A model generated the notes under the pieces. That model was not told the origin of the DNA, ran no database searches, and saw nothing but the letters and a program-made list of their open reading frames with translations. A stretch of 13,662 nt of DNA from an uncultured Clostridia bacterium. Its GTDB lineage: Bacteria > Bacillota > Clostridia > Christensenellales > Borkfalkiaceae. Location: contig CANQCA010000034.1 in the NCBI GenBank assembly GCA_947589585.1, forward strand, positions 1-13,662, given 5' to 3'. Every line of letters starts with the position of its first letter. Position 1 is the first letter of the stretch. Of the stretch, positions 5,632 to 13,662 are shown in pieces. The translations under genes and the position numbers were made by a program.

Positions 5632-6696
5632 ATGCTATCCGATCTTCTCATTTCGAGTCAGGCGACAATGGCGATCGTCATCGTCGCGCTCTGCGTGTTT
5701 GCGATCGCAGTGATCCTCTATGGCGTCTTTAAGAAGTTCAACCAAATGGGGTGGCTGCCCTGGCAGATCATCATCATCTTCTTTGCGACCATGCTCTGCG
5801 ATCTCATGCCCGTCACGCTCGCACCCGATATACGCCTATGGCTGAACGTCGTGATCCTTCTCGTCATCACGGGGCTTGTTCTGGGCGCGGGGGAAGCCAT
5901 CCGTCACCGCATGCTCGTGCAGACGCGCCCCGCCCCCCTTCTTCTGCGCGTTTGCAACCGCGTTCTGGGCGGCATTACGGGCGTTTTGGGCCTCGGCGTC
6001 CTGGTGGCGGCGCTCGCGGGATTTGCGCTTCCGCTCTGCGAATATGCCATTCCCCCCGCACAGGACCTGCTCGCCACCTTCTTTGAGTCTTCGTTCTGGG
6101 AGAGTGTCTCGGGATATTTGCTCGACTTCTTCGTCGTGGCCGTGCTTGTCTCCTGCTTCAATGCGGGGTACCGTATCGGGCTCGGAAGGGGACTGCTCAC
6201 CATCTTCATGTGCCTCTTCACCCTCGCTTCCGTCGCCATCTCCCTCGTGCTTACGTTGGGCGTGCCCGCGCTCAGCGGATTTGGCGGCGGCCTTGCGAAG
6301 GCCATGAACGGCACCCCCGTCGTCTCCGCCATCGCGGGCTACGGCATCGCGTTCCTGCTTTGGTTCATCTTGTTTTTCACCGTCTTTGCCCTGCTCGGAT
6401 TCCTCATCCATAAGCTCATCAGGAAGATTCGCTTTGTCCGTCCCCTCGGGATCCTGGGGGGGATCCTCTCGGCCATCATCTTCTTCATGCTCATGCTTCT
6501 GCTCGCTTTCGGCGTGGATGCGCTCGTTGCCTTCCTCGCAGACGGCGGGCTCCGCGAGGCGCTTGCGGAATCGGGCAATGCCGAGCTGGTAAGCTCCGTC
6601 GAGGAGGCCCTGATCGGCGTACGCGATGCATTCATGTCCTCGCCCATCTCTCGCGCCATCTATATGGGGAACCCGTTTAAGGCGCTTCTCCCCTGA
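5632..6696 (+). CDS. CvpA-like polytopic membrane protein, internally duplicated
   Basis: The 354-residue protein is almost entirely hydrophobic, with about eight predicted membrane helices (roughly 12-32, 42-62, 69-88, 107-135, 158-178, 187-212, 228-260, 271-295). Residues 98-118 (NRVLGGITGVLGLGVLVAAL) resemble the CvpA-family helix pattern. A similar stretch recurs at 268-293 (RPLGILGGILSAIIFF), about 170 residues later, roughly the length of one CvpA protein. This suggests two fused or duplicated units of four helices each. The C-terminus ends in a soluble amphipathic tail (about 300-354). The ribosome binding site is excellent: the 15 bases AGGAGGGAAGAGATG at 5620-5634 are identical to those at the start of the surface-protein gene at 372. 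CvpA was defined by its role in colicin V production, and the biochemical role of most family members is unknown. The family assignment is tentative. Confidence 0.6.
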   Translation: MLSDLLISSQATMAIVIVALCVFAIAVILYGVFKKFNQMGWLPWQIIIIFFATMLCDLMPVTLAPDIRLWLNVVILLVITGLVLGAGEAIRHRMLVQTRPAPLLLRVCNRVLGGITGVLGLGVLVAALAGFALPLCEYAIPPAQDLLATFFESSFWESVSGYLLDFFVVAVLVSCFNAGYRIGLGRGLLTIFMCLFTLASVAISLVLTLGVPALSGFGGGLAKAMNGTPVVSAIAGYGIAFLLWFILFFTVFALLGFLIHKLIRKIRFVRPLGILGGILSAIIFFMLMLLLAFGVDALVAFLADGGLREALAESGNAELVSSVEEALIGVRDAFMSSPISRAIYMGNPFKALLP

Positions 6697-6743
6697 AGAG
6701 CCGCGCATGAAATTTCCCGCCGCGCCCATACTGCCCATAAGGT

Positions 6744-7103
6744 ATGTTGGACGAACTTTCGGCGGGCGTGCTCTCCGCGCTCAATGCCCTTGTCGGCGGC
6801 GCCGGGTATTCCATCGTTGAAGAAGGGGATATCTCCCGCGTATATCCCGCAGCCGGGGAGGAGATCGCAAAGGCGATCGCTGCTCTCGAGGATCGGCGGC
6901 TCATCGATCTTCGCTATGCCGAGGCGGGGGAATACTGCGTGCGCGTCCTCGCCGCGGGGCGGGGTTACGGGCTGCAGGCCGAACGGGAGAAGCGGGAAGA
7001 AAGAAGGGAGCGGCGCGATCTTTTCCTTGCATCCGCACTCGGCGCCTTTGCGGGCAGCGCGCTCTCCGCAGGGCTCGTCCTTCTCATATCGCTTTTGGTG
7101 TAG
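6744..7103 (+). CDS. Small protein: winged-helix-like head and C-terminal membrane helix (paralogue 1)
   Basis: This 119-residue protein is not assigned to a named family. Residues about 1-70 are predicted alpha/beta and could fold as a winged helix (IAALEDRRLIDLRYAEAGEYCVRVLAAG reads like a recognition helix followed by the wing). Residues 76-92 are very highly charged (QAEREKREERRERRD). Residues 93-119 form one hydrophobic helix ending at the C-terminus, consistent with a tail-anchored membrane protein with a cytoplasmic head. It aligns along its length with the next gene: LE..G/R.(I/F)(D/E)L, YC(V/I)R, AAG, then charged residues and a membrane helix. An in-frame TAA directly precedes the ATG (6738-6740), which fixes the longest start. 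The ribosome binding site is weak (AAGG, too close), so translation may be coupled to the gene upstream, which ends 47 bases earlier. Confidence 0.7.
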   Translation: MLDELSAGVLSALNALVGGAGYSIVEEGDISRVYPAAGEEIAKAIAALEDRRLIDLRYAEAGEYCVRVLAAGRGYGLQAEREKREERRERRDLFLASALGAFAGSALSAGLVLLISLLV

Positions 7104-7104
7104 T

Positions 7105-7476
7105 ATGAGGAGTGACAAGCTATCTTCAAGGGAGAACGCGGTCATGGGTGCCATCTTTTTGCTCTCACAGGGGAAGGAACGTTTTCTCGCATCCCCCTAT
7201 GAGATCCTCGCGCTTCTGCCCGAAAAGGGGAAATACGACGAAGAGATGCTCGAACGCATTTTGCACTCTCTGGAGATCGACGGCTACTTTGAACTCATCG
7301 ATTCCGAGCGCAAGGGAGAAAAGACGTATTGCATCCGCATGCGCGCGGCGGGGCTCGCCTTCCGACGGCAGGATATCCAGAGAAGGCGCGATCTTGTGTT
7401 AAGGCTTCTCTTTGCGGCAGTCTGCGGCCTTCTTTCCGCCACGATCGGTCTTCTTCTCAAAGCAATTCTTTCCTGA
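7105..7476 (+). CDS. Small protein: winged-helix-like head and C-terminal membrane helix (paralogue 2)
   Basis: This 123-residue protein starts with ATG at 7105, one base after the stop of the previous gene, so translation is probably coupled. The open frame extends further upstream, but that part overlaps the first paralogue and has no similarity to anything expected. Residues 10-65 (VMGAIFLLSQGKERF then EEMLERILHSLEIDGYFELIDSE) read like a winged-helix domain. Residues 75-96 are basic (RRQDIQRRRD) and 97-123 are one hydrophobic helix reaching the C-terminus. The pairing of two diverged copies suggests a hetero-oligomer or a duplication that has specialised. The function is unknown. A membrane-tethered regulator, or a scaffold that uses a winged-helix fold for protein contact, is inference only. 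Confidence 0.75.
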   Translation: MRSDKLSSRENAVMGAIFLLSQGKERFLASPYEILALLPEKGKYDEEMLERILHSLEIDGYFELIDSERKGEKTYCIRMRAAGLAFRRQDIQRRRDLVLRLLFAAVCGLLSATIGLLLKAILS

Positions 7477-7502
7477 AAACGCTTGACAAAAGTTGAGCGT
7501 TT
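7477..7502 (+). terminator. Hairpin after the glnS operon, overlapping the next -35 box; weak terminator candidate
   Basis: AAACGCTTGAC (7477-7487) pairs with GTTGAGCGTTT (7492-7502) over 11 pairs, two of them G-T, around an AAAA loop. It begins right after the stop codon at 7474-7476. The following TTTCTGTT is only a poor U-tract. The -35 of the downstream promoter (7483-7488) lies inside the stem. Confidence 0.4.
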
Positions 7503-7512
7503 CTGTTATAAT
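7483..7512 (+). promoter_or_regulatory. Strong promoter upstream of uvrB
   Basis: TTGACA (7483-7488), an 18-base spacer, and TATAAT (7507-7512) with an extended TG (7504-7505): both boxes are consensus. No gene starts soon after it. The first real coding region downstream on this strand is uvrB at 8075, about 555 bases from the predicted start near 7519. The adjoining LexA-type palindrome supports uvrB as its target. Confidence 0.85.
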
Positions 7513-7513
7513 G

Positions 7514-7525
7514 AAACATATGTTT
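7514..7525. promoter_or_regulatory. LexA (DinR)-type SOS box at the uvrB promoter
   Basis: AAACATATGTTT is a perfect 12-bp palindrome starting one base after the -10 box, over the expected transcription start, where a bound repressor would block initiation. Its central ten bases, AACATATGTT, equal the core of the Bacillus LexA box (CGAACATATGTTCG); the flanking G/C differ. uvrB and uvrA are known LexA targets in Bacillus. LexA binding is inferred. Confidence 0.7.
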
Positions 7526-7535
7526 ATTGAATCCG

Positions 7536-7650
7536 TTTGGAAGCAAACCCCCATCAGTCACCTACGGTGACAGCTTCCCCCTTAAAAAGGGGTAAGCCCT
7601 ACCCCTCTCAAAGGGGGAGGGTGGCGCCCTCGGGCGACGGGTGGGGGAGC
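7536..7650. repeat. Composite palindromic repeat, copy B (rearranged)
   Basis: It begins TTTGGAAGC and CCCCCATCAGTCAC, the inverse of the GTGACTGATGAGGG part of copies A and C. GTCACCTACGGTGAC follows, then a CTTCCCCCTT...AAGGGG hairpin. A second half-unit comes next, with CCCCTCTCAAAGGGG and GGCGCCCTCGGGCG and ending GGTGGGGGAGC. The half-units stand in a different relative order than in copies A and C. The element starts about ten bases after the LexA-type box. Confidence 0.75.
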
Positions 7651-7654
7651 ATTT

Positions 7655-7733
7655 CCAATCACTTGCCTTAGGCGGAATTGACTTCCGCCGTGGGCGCCCC
7701 AATTTGCTAAGCTACCGCACGCTTAATGCCGTT
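7655..7733 (+). repeat. Structured repeat module, diverged copy
   Basis: CCAAT (7655-7659) leads into a perfect hairpin, GGCGGAA (7671-7677) with TTCCGCC (7683-7689), then GCGCCCCAATTTG (7695-7706) and a GTTGAGGA box (7726-7733 region). The flanks resemble the copies at 2660 and 7907. The hairpin is kept although its stem sequence is entirely different, and the outer stem pairs poorly here. It is followed, as in the first intergenic region, by AGCGG and GAGAGATG motifs and the shared module at 7781. Confidence 0.55.
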
Positions 7734-7780
7734 GAGGACAAATAAGTTCAGCGGCCGATGCGGCTGAGAGATGATGAGAG

Positions 7781-7900
7781 CTAACCCCTCGCAAAGTTTT
7801 GTTTTGTGGCAAAAGGACTTACGTTATAGGGGATTCTCTCACCCACTGCGCGGGTTCGGAATGACACGTTTAATCAAAGAGCAAAACAAAATTTGCGAAA
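7781..7900. repeat. Interspersed repeat module shared with 2786-2960
   Basis: Bases 7781-7805 equal 2786-2810 and 7880-7900 equal 2940-2960. The centre contains a short copy of the GGGGATTCTCTC to GGAATGACA palindromic repeat (7829-7866) with a CCCACTGCGCGGGT hairpin. The order of modules matches the first intergenic region, so both probably derive from one ancestral composite. Confidence 0.8.
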
Positions 7901-7906
7901 CCAATT

Positions 7907-7973
7907 CCAAATACGGTGCAAGCAGGGTTTCCCTGCGCAAGCACGCCCCAATTTGGCGAGCCCTGTCGCCTTA
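7907..7973 (+). repeat. Structured repeat module, copy 2
   Basis: The outer stem is CCAAAT (7907-7912) with ATTTGG (7951-7956). The middle stem is GTGC (7916-7919) with GCAC (7941-7944). The apical stem is GCAGGG (7922-7927) with CCCTGC (7931-7936). The tail 7947-7973 is identical to 2704-2730. Compared with copy 1, three base pairs differ and all three remain paired (C-G to T-A in the middle stem, two A-T to G-C in the apical stem). Confidence 0.7.
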
Positions 7974-8030
7974 GTGTCGGATGGAACGATGAAGAGGACC
8001 AAACACATTAAGGCGGAAAAATAAATTTCC

Positions 8031-8065
8031 TCACGAAATTTTGTTGCTTGCAACAAAATTTGTGA
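8031..8065 (+). other. Long hairpin directly upstream of the uvrB start
   Basis: TCAC plus AAATTTTGTTGC (8031-8047, one bulged G) pairs with GCAACAAAATTT plus GTGA (8050-8065), leaving only nine bases to the uvrB ATG. It is AT-rich, lacks a U-tract and resembles the AGCAAAACAAAATTTGCG ends of the neighbouring repeats, so it is probably repeat-derived. It could affect access to the start codon, which has no Shine-Dalgarno sequence. Confidence 0.6.
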
Positions 8066-8074
8066 ACTTGTTAT

Positions 8075-10036
8075 ATGGATCATTTTCCTTTCAAACTTCA
8101 TGCGCCGTTTGAGCCGACGGGCGATCAGCCGGAGGCCATCCAACAGCTCACCGAGGGCGTCCTCGACGGCATCCGCACGCAGGTCCTCGTCGGCGTGACG
8201 GGCAGCGGCAAGACGTTCACGATGGCGAACGTCATCAAAAACGTGGGGCGTCCCACCCTCGTCATCGCGCACAACAAGACGCTCGCCGCACAGCTCTGCA
8301 ACGAGTTCCGTGCCTTTTTCCCCGAGAACCGCGTGGAGTATTTCGTCTCCTACTACGATTATTACCAGCCCGAGAGCTATATCCCTTCCACGGATACCTA
8401 TATCGAAAAGGACCTTTCCAAGAACGACGAGATCGATAAGCTGCGCAATGCGGCGACCTGCTCTTTGGGTGAGCGGGACGATGTGATCGTCGTCTCTTCC
8501 GTCTCCTGTATCTATGGACTCGGTGCGCCCGAGGAGTTCTTCCGCCTCGGCATCTCGCTTCGCCCGGGGCAGGAAATGGAACGGGGGGAACTTTTGTCCC
8601 GCCTCGTCGATATCCAATATGCCCGCAACGACATGGATTTCAAGCGTTCCACCTTCCGCGTGCGCGGCGACGTCGTCGAGATCTTCCCCGCATCCAATTC
8701 CGAAGTCGCCATCCGCGTGGAGTTCTTCGGCGACGAGATCGACCGCATCTGTGAGGAGGACGTGACGACGGGCAAGATCCTCTCCGAGCTCAAGCATGCC
8801 GTCATCTTTCCCGCCTCGCACTACGCCGTCGGGAGCGAAAAGCTCGCCATCGCCCTTTCCATGATCGAAGAGGACATGCAGGGGGAGGTGAAGGCGTTTG
8901 AAGATGCGGGCAAGCTCCTCGAGGCGCAGCGGCTTCGCCAGAGGACGGAGCACGACCTCGAGATGATGCGCGAGATCGGCTACTGCTCGGGCATCGAGAA
9001 TTATTCCCGCTACTTCGACGGAAGAAGCCCCGGGGAGCCGTCCTTCACCCTGCTCGATTATTTCCCCAAAAACTTTCTCGTCTTCATCGACGAGAGCCAC
9101 ATGACCATCCCGCAGATCCGCGCCATGTACAATGGCGATCGGGCGCGCAAGATAAATTTGGTGGAATACGGCTTTCGCCTCAAGTCCGCCTTCGACAACC
9201 GTCCGCTCACCTTCGAGGAATTCGACGAGCGTATCCCGCAGCTCATCTGCGTCTCCGCGACGCCCGCGCCATATGAGCTCCAAGAGGCGGGGCAAGTCGT
9301 CGAACAGCTCATCCGCCCGACGGGACTTTTGGATCCGCCCGTCACCGTAAAGCCGACGAGAGGACAGATCGACGACCTTCTCTCTGAGATCAAGACCACG
9401 GTCATGGGTGGGGGACGCGTGCTCGTGACGACGCTCACAAAGCGCATGGCAGAGAGCCTCACCGACTATATGAAGGAAAACGGCATCAAGGTCCGCTACA
9501 TGCATTCGGACATCGACACGTTGGAGCGCGTGGAGATCATCGACGGCCTCAGGGCGGGGGAGTTCGACGTGCTGTGCGGCATCAACCTTCTGCGCGAAGG
9601 GCTGGATCTTCCCGAGGTGAAGCTCGTCGCCATTCTCGATGCGGATAAGGAAGGGTTTTTGCGCAGCGAGACCTCCCTCGTGCAGACCATCGGCCGCGCG
9701 GCAAGAAACGCCGAGGGGCGGGTCATCATGTATGCCGACGAGATGACGGGCAGCATGCAGCGGGCGATCGGCGAGACCAACCGCCGCAGAGCCAAACAGC
9801 AGGCATACAACGAGGCGCACGGCATCGTGCCGAAGACCATCATCAAGGATATCAAATCCACCTTAAACATTACGGGAAAGGTAAAAAAGAGCGCCGAGAT
9901 CGCCCAAAAGGATATTCCCGACGAGATCGAAAAGCTCAAGACGCTCATGCGCATCGCCGCGAACGCCCTCGACTACGAACGGGCGATCGAGATCCGCGAG
10001 ATGATCGGCGAGCTCAAGAAGAGAATGAGAAAGTAA
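8075..10036 (+). CDS. uvrB: Excinuclease ABC subunit B
   Basis: The 653-residue UvrB is the damage-verifying helicase-like subunit of nucleotide excision repair. It is loaded by UvrA, opens the damaged duplex and recruits UvrC. Walker A is GVTGSGKT (residues 40-47). The beta-hairpin segment that inserts behind the lesion reads YYDYYQPESY (93-102). The DESH box is at 339-342. The helicase C-terminal half includes REGLDLPEVKLVAILDADKEGF and QTIGRAARN. Residues about 615-653 form the UVR domain that contacts UvrC. Length and motifs are complete. The start MDHFPFKLHAPFEPTGDQPEAI fits the family, yet no Shine-Dalgarno sequence precedes it. The likely promoter with a LexA-type box lies about 560 bases upstream, beyond a block of repeats. 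The next gene starts 16 bases downstream and is probably cotranscribed. Confidence 0.97.
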   Translation: MDHFPFKLHAPFEPTGDQPEAIQQLTEGVLDGIRTQVLVGVTGSGKTFTMANVIKNVGRPTLVIAHNKTLAAQLCNEFRAFFPENRVEYFVSYYDYYQPESYIPSTDTYIEKDLSKNDEIDKLRNAATCSLGERDDVIVVSSVSCIYGLGAPEEFFRLGISLRPGQEMERGELLSRLVDIQYARNDMDFKRSTFRVRGDVVEIFPASNSEVAIRVEFFGDEIDRICEEDVTTGKILSELKHAVIFPASHYAVGSEKLAIALSMIEEDMQGEVKAFEDAGKLLEAQRLRQRTEHDLEMMREIGYCSGIENYSRYFDGRSPGEPSFTLLDYFPKNFLVFIDESHMTIPQIRAMYNGDRARKINLVEYGFRLKSAFDNRPLTFEEFDERIPQLICVSATPAPYELQEAGQVVEQLIRPTGLLDPPVTVKPTRGQIDDLLSEIKTTVMGGGRVLVTTLTKRMAESLTDYMKENGIKVRYMHSDIDTLERVEIIDGLRAGEFDVLCGINLLREGLDLPEVKLVAILDADKEGFLRSETSLVQTIGRAARNAEGRVIMYADEMTGSMQRAIGETNRRRAKQQAYNEAHGIVPKTIIKDIKSTLNITGKVKKSAEIAQKDIPDEIEKLKTLMRIAANALDYERAIEIREMIGELKKRMRK

Positions 10037-10052
10037 CAGAAGGAAGATACCT

Positions 10053-10643
10053 ATGAAAATCGCAGTTGATATCGATGACACTCTGAATATTCTCGACCGC
10101 GTCGGCCGTGCCGGCGAATACATCAAGCGCAAAGGACTTCCCTTCAAGCTTGTGGACCCCGATTCCTGCGCCTTCGTCGAGGTGTACGATTGGAAGGAAG
10201 AGGACGTCTTAAAATTCATCCGCGACGGCGGCATCACCGCTTTCACCGACGCCGAGGCGAGAAGGGGGGCAAGGGAAGCCCTCGAAGGGTGGCGAAAGGA
10301 CGGGCACGAGGTCATCATCCTCACTGCCCGCAGGAAGGATTGGTTCGAAAACCCCGAGAAGGTCTCCCGCGATTGGCTGGAAAAGCGGCATATCCCCTAC
10401 GACGAGCTTGTCGCCGACGTGCCCTTCGGAGAGAAGGGGAAATATTGCGCGGAAAACGGCGTTGCCGTGCTTATAGACGACAATCTGGAAGCATGCCTCG
10501 ACGCGGAGGAGCACGGCGTCCATGCCGTCCTCGCCGTGGGGAGACACAATCTGGACTGCGCCAAGGAGATCAGGTTCGGCGGAGCGAATTGGCGCCAGAT
10601 CGACGCCGTCGTCCGCCACATCGCCGCCATTCTTGAACGGTAG
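10053..10643 (+). CDS. HAD-superfamily phosphatase, 5'-nucleotidase-like
   Basis: This 196-residue cytoplasmic protein opens with MKIAVDIDDTLN. Asp6 and Asp8 form the HAD catalytic DxD; the first is the expected nucleophile and the second the acid/base. Motif II is ILTAR with Thr91. Lys128 or Lys130 in FGEKGKYC may be motif III, and IDDN (Asp142-Asp143) is motif IV. Size and motifs fit the small bacterial 5'(3')-deoxyribonucleotidase/putative nucleotidase group, but the substrate cannot be set from sequence. The ribosome binding site AAGGAAG (10040-10046) is well placed. It lies between uvrB and uvrA, 16 bases after uvrB, so it should share uvrB transcripts. A role in handling nucleotides or oligonucleotides after repair is only a guess from position. 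Confidence 0.8.
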   Translation: MKIAVDIDDTLNILDRVGRAGEYIKRKGLPFKLVDPDSCAFVEVYDWKEEDVLKFIRDGGITAFTDAEARRGAREALEGWRKDGHEVIILTARRKDWFENPEKVSRDWLEKRHIPYDELVADVPFGEKGKYCAENGVAVLIDDNLEACLDAEEHGVHAVLAVGRHNLDCAKEIRFGGANWRQIDAVVRHIAAILER

Positions 10644-10659
10644 AAAACGGGAGTGAAAA

Positions 10660-10797
10660 GGCTTCCCCCTTGGGAAGGGGGAAGCTGTCACGTAGTGACT
10701 GATGAGGGTTGGCTTCCAAACAGTACTCCTTATTGCCCCTCATCCGCCACGGCAAGGGCGGCCGTGCCACCTTCCCCCATGGATGGGGGAAGGCTTC
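10660..10797. repeat. Composite palindromic repeat, copy C
   Basis: It has the same mirror architecture as copy A: GGCTTCCCCC pairing with GGGGGAAGC (10660-10685), GTCACGTAGTGAC and TGATGAGGG (10687-10708), an AT-rich spacer, CCCCTCATC and a GGCACGGC/GCCGTGCC-type hairpin (10737-10769), then CCTTCCCCCATGGATGGGGGAAGG (10770-10793). It starts 17 bases after the stop of the HAD gene and lies inside the probable uvrB-HAD-uvrA unit. It lacks a U-tract and is not an obvious terminator. Confidence 0.8.
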
Positions 10798-10830
10798 CCA
10801 CCCCATTCCCCCATACCATGTCCGCAACCA

Positions 10831-10858
10831 ACCCCTAACTCCTAATCCCTAATTCCTG
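10831..10858. repeat. Tandem heptamer, four degenerate units
   Basis: Four seven-base units follow one another: ACCCCTA, ACTCCTA, ATCCCTA, ATTCCTG. On the minus strand they resemble TTAGGGR telomere-like repeats. The array ends nine bases before the uvrA ATG and occupies the place where a ribosome binding site would be expected. Confidence 0.75.
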
Positions 10859-10867
10859 ACCAGTATT

Positions 10868-13662
<2,795 letters not shown>

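Noticed and set aside
7520..7570. Short open frame starting at the ATG inside the LexA-type palindrome
   Set aside because: It is only about 16 codons, its start lies at the predicted transcription start, there is no ribosome binding site, and it runs into the repeat.
8048..8076. TTGCAA-17-TTATAT as a promoter close to uvrB
   Set aside because: The -10 would overlap the uvrB ATG, so transcripts would start inside the gene and could not encode the conserved N-terminus.
7874..9820. Long minus-strand open frame (648 codons) antisense to uvrB
   Set aside because: It overlaps a complete and highly conserved uvrB. Its product has no recognisable domain, and it arises from the GC-rich codon usage of uvrB.

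Overview
The window looks like chromosomal DNA of a Bacillota (Clostridia-like, probably gut-associated) bacterium. The signs are a class II GlyRS of the alpha2 type, sigma-A-type promoters with extended -10 boxes, GGAGG ribosome binding sites, a Bacillus-type LexA box at uvrB, and a SipW/TasA-type signal sequence. Genes are fairly GC-rich. Intergenic regions are crowded with interspersed palindromic repeats. No rRNA, tRNA, CRISPR array, transposase or phage gene was seen.

Layout. 1-118 (-): the first codons of glyS, with a near-consensus promoter at 165-193. 293-2282 (+): a secreted, SipW/TasA-like, beta-helix surface protein. A run of 12 G lies between the -35 and -10 of its probable promoter, the classic arrangement for phase-variable transcription. 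A strong terminator follows at 2298-2340. 2341-2974 carries no gene and holds at least four repeat modules. 2975-3823 (-): a PAP2-family membrane phosphatase that may be translated from a leaderless mRNA. 3824-3976 is a compact divergent promoter region with inverted repeats. 3977-7476 (+): a likely operon of glnS, a duplicated CvpA-like membrane protein, and two small tandem paralogues that each join a helix-turn-helix-like head to a C-terminal membrane helix.

7477-8074 has no gene. It begins with a near-perfect promoter overlapped downstream by a LexA-type palindrome, then about 550 bp of repeats, then uvrB (8075-10036). A HAD-family nucleotidase-like gene (10053-10643) follows 16 bases after uvrB. 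A further repeat block (10660-10858) comes next, then uvrA (10868 to the window end, incomplete). The nucleotide-excision-repair genes thus appear to form an SOS-type uvrB-HAD-uvrA unit whose leader and internal spacer have been invaded by repeats. Neither uvrB nor uvrA has a recognisable Shine-Dalgarno sequence.

The two observations most worth following are the G12 promoter tract in front of the surface protein, and the structured repeat seen at 2660-2730, 7655-7706 and 7907-7973. Copies of that repeat keep their stems through compensatory base changes.
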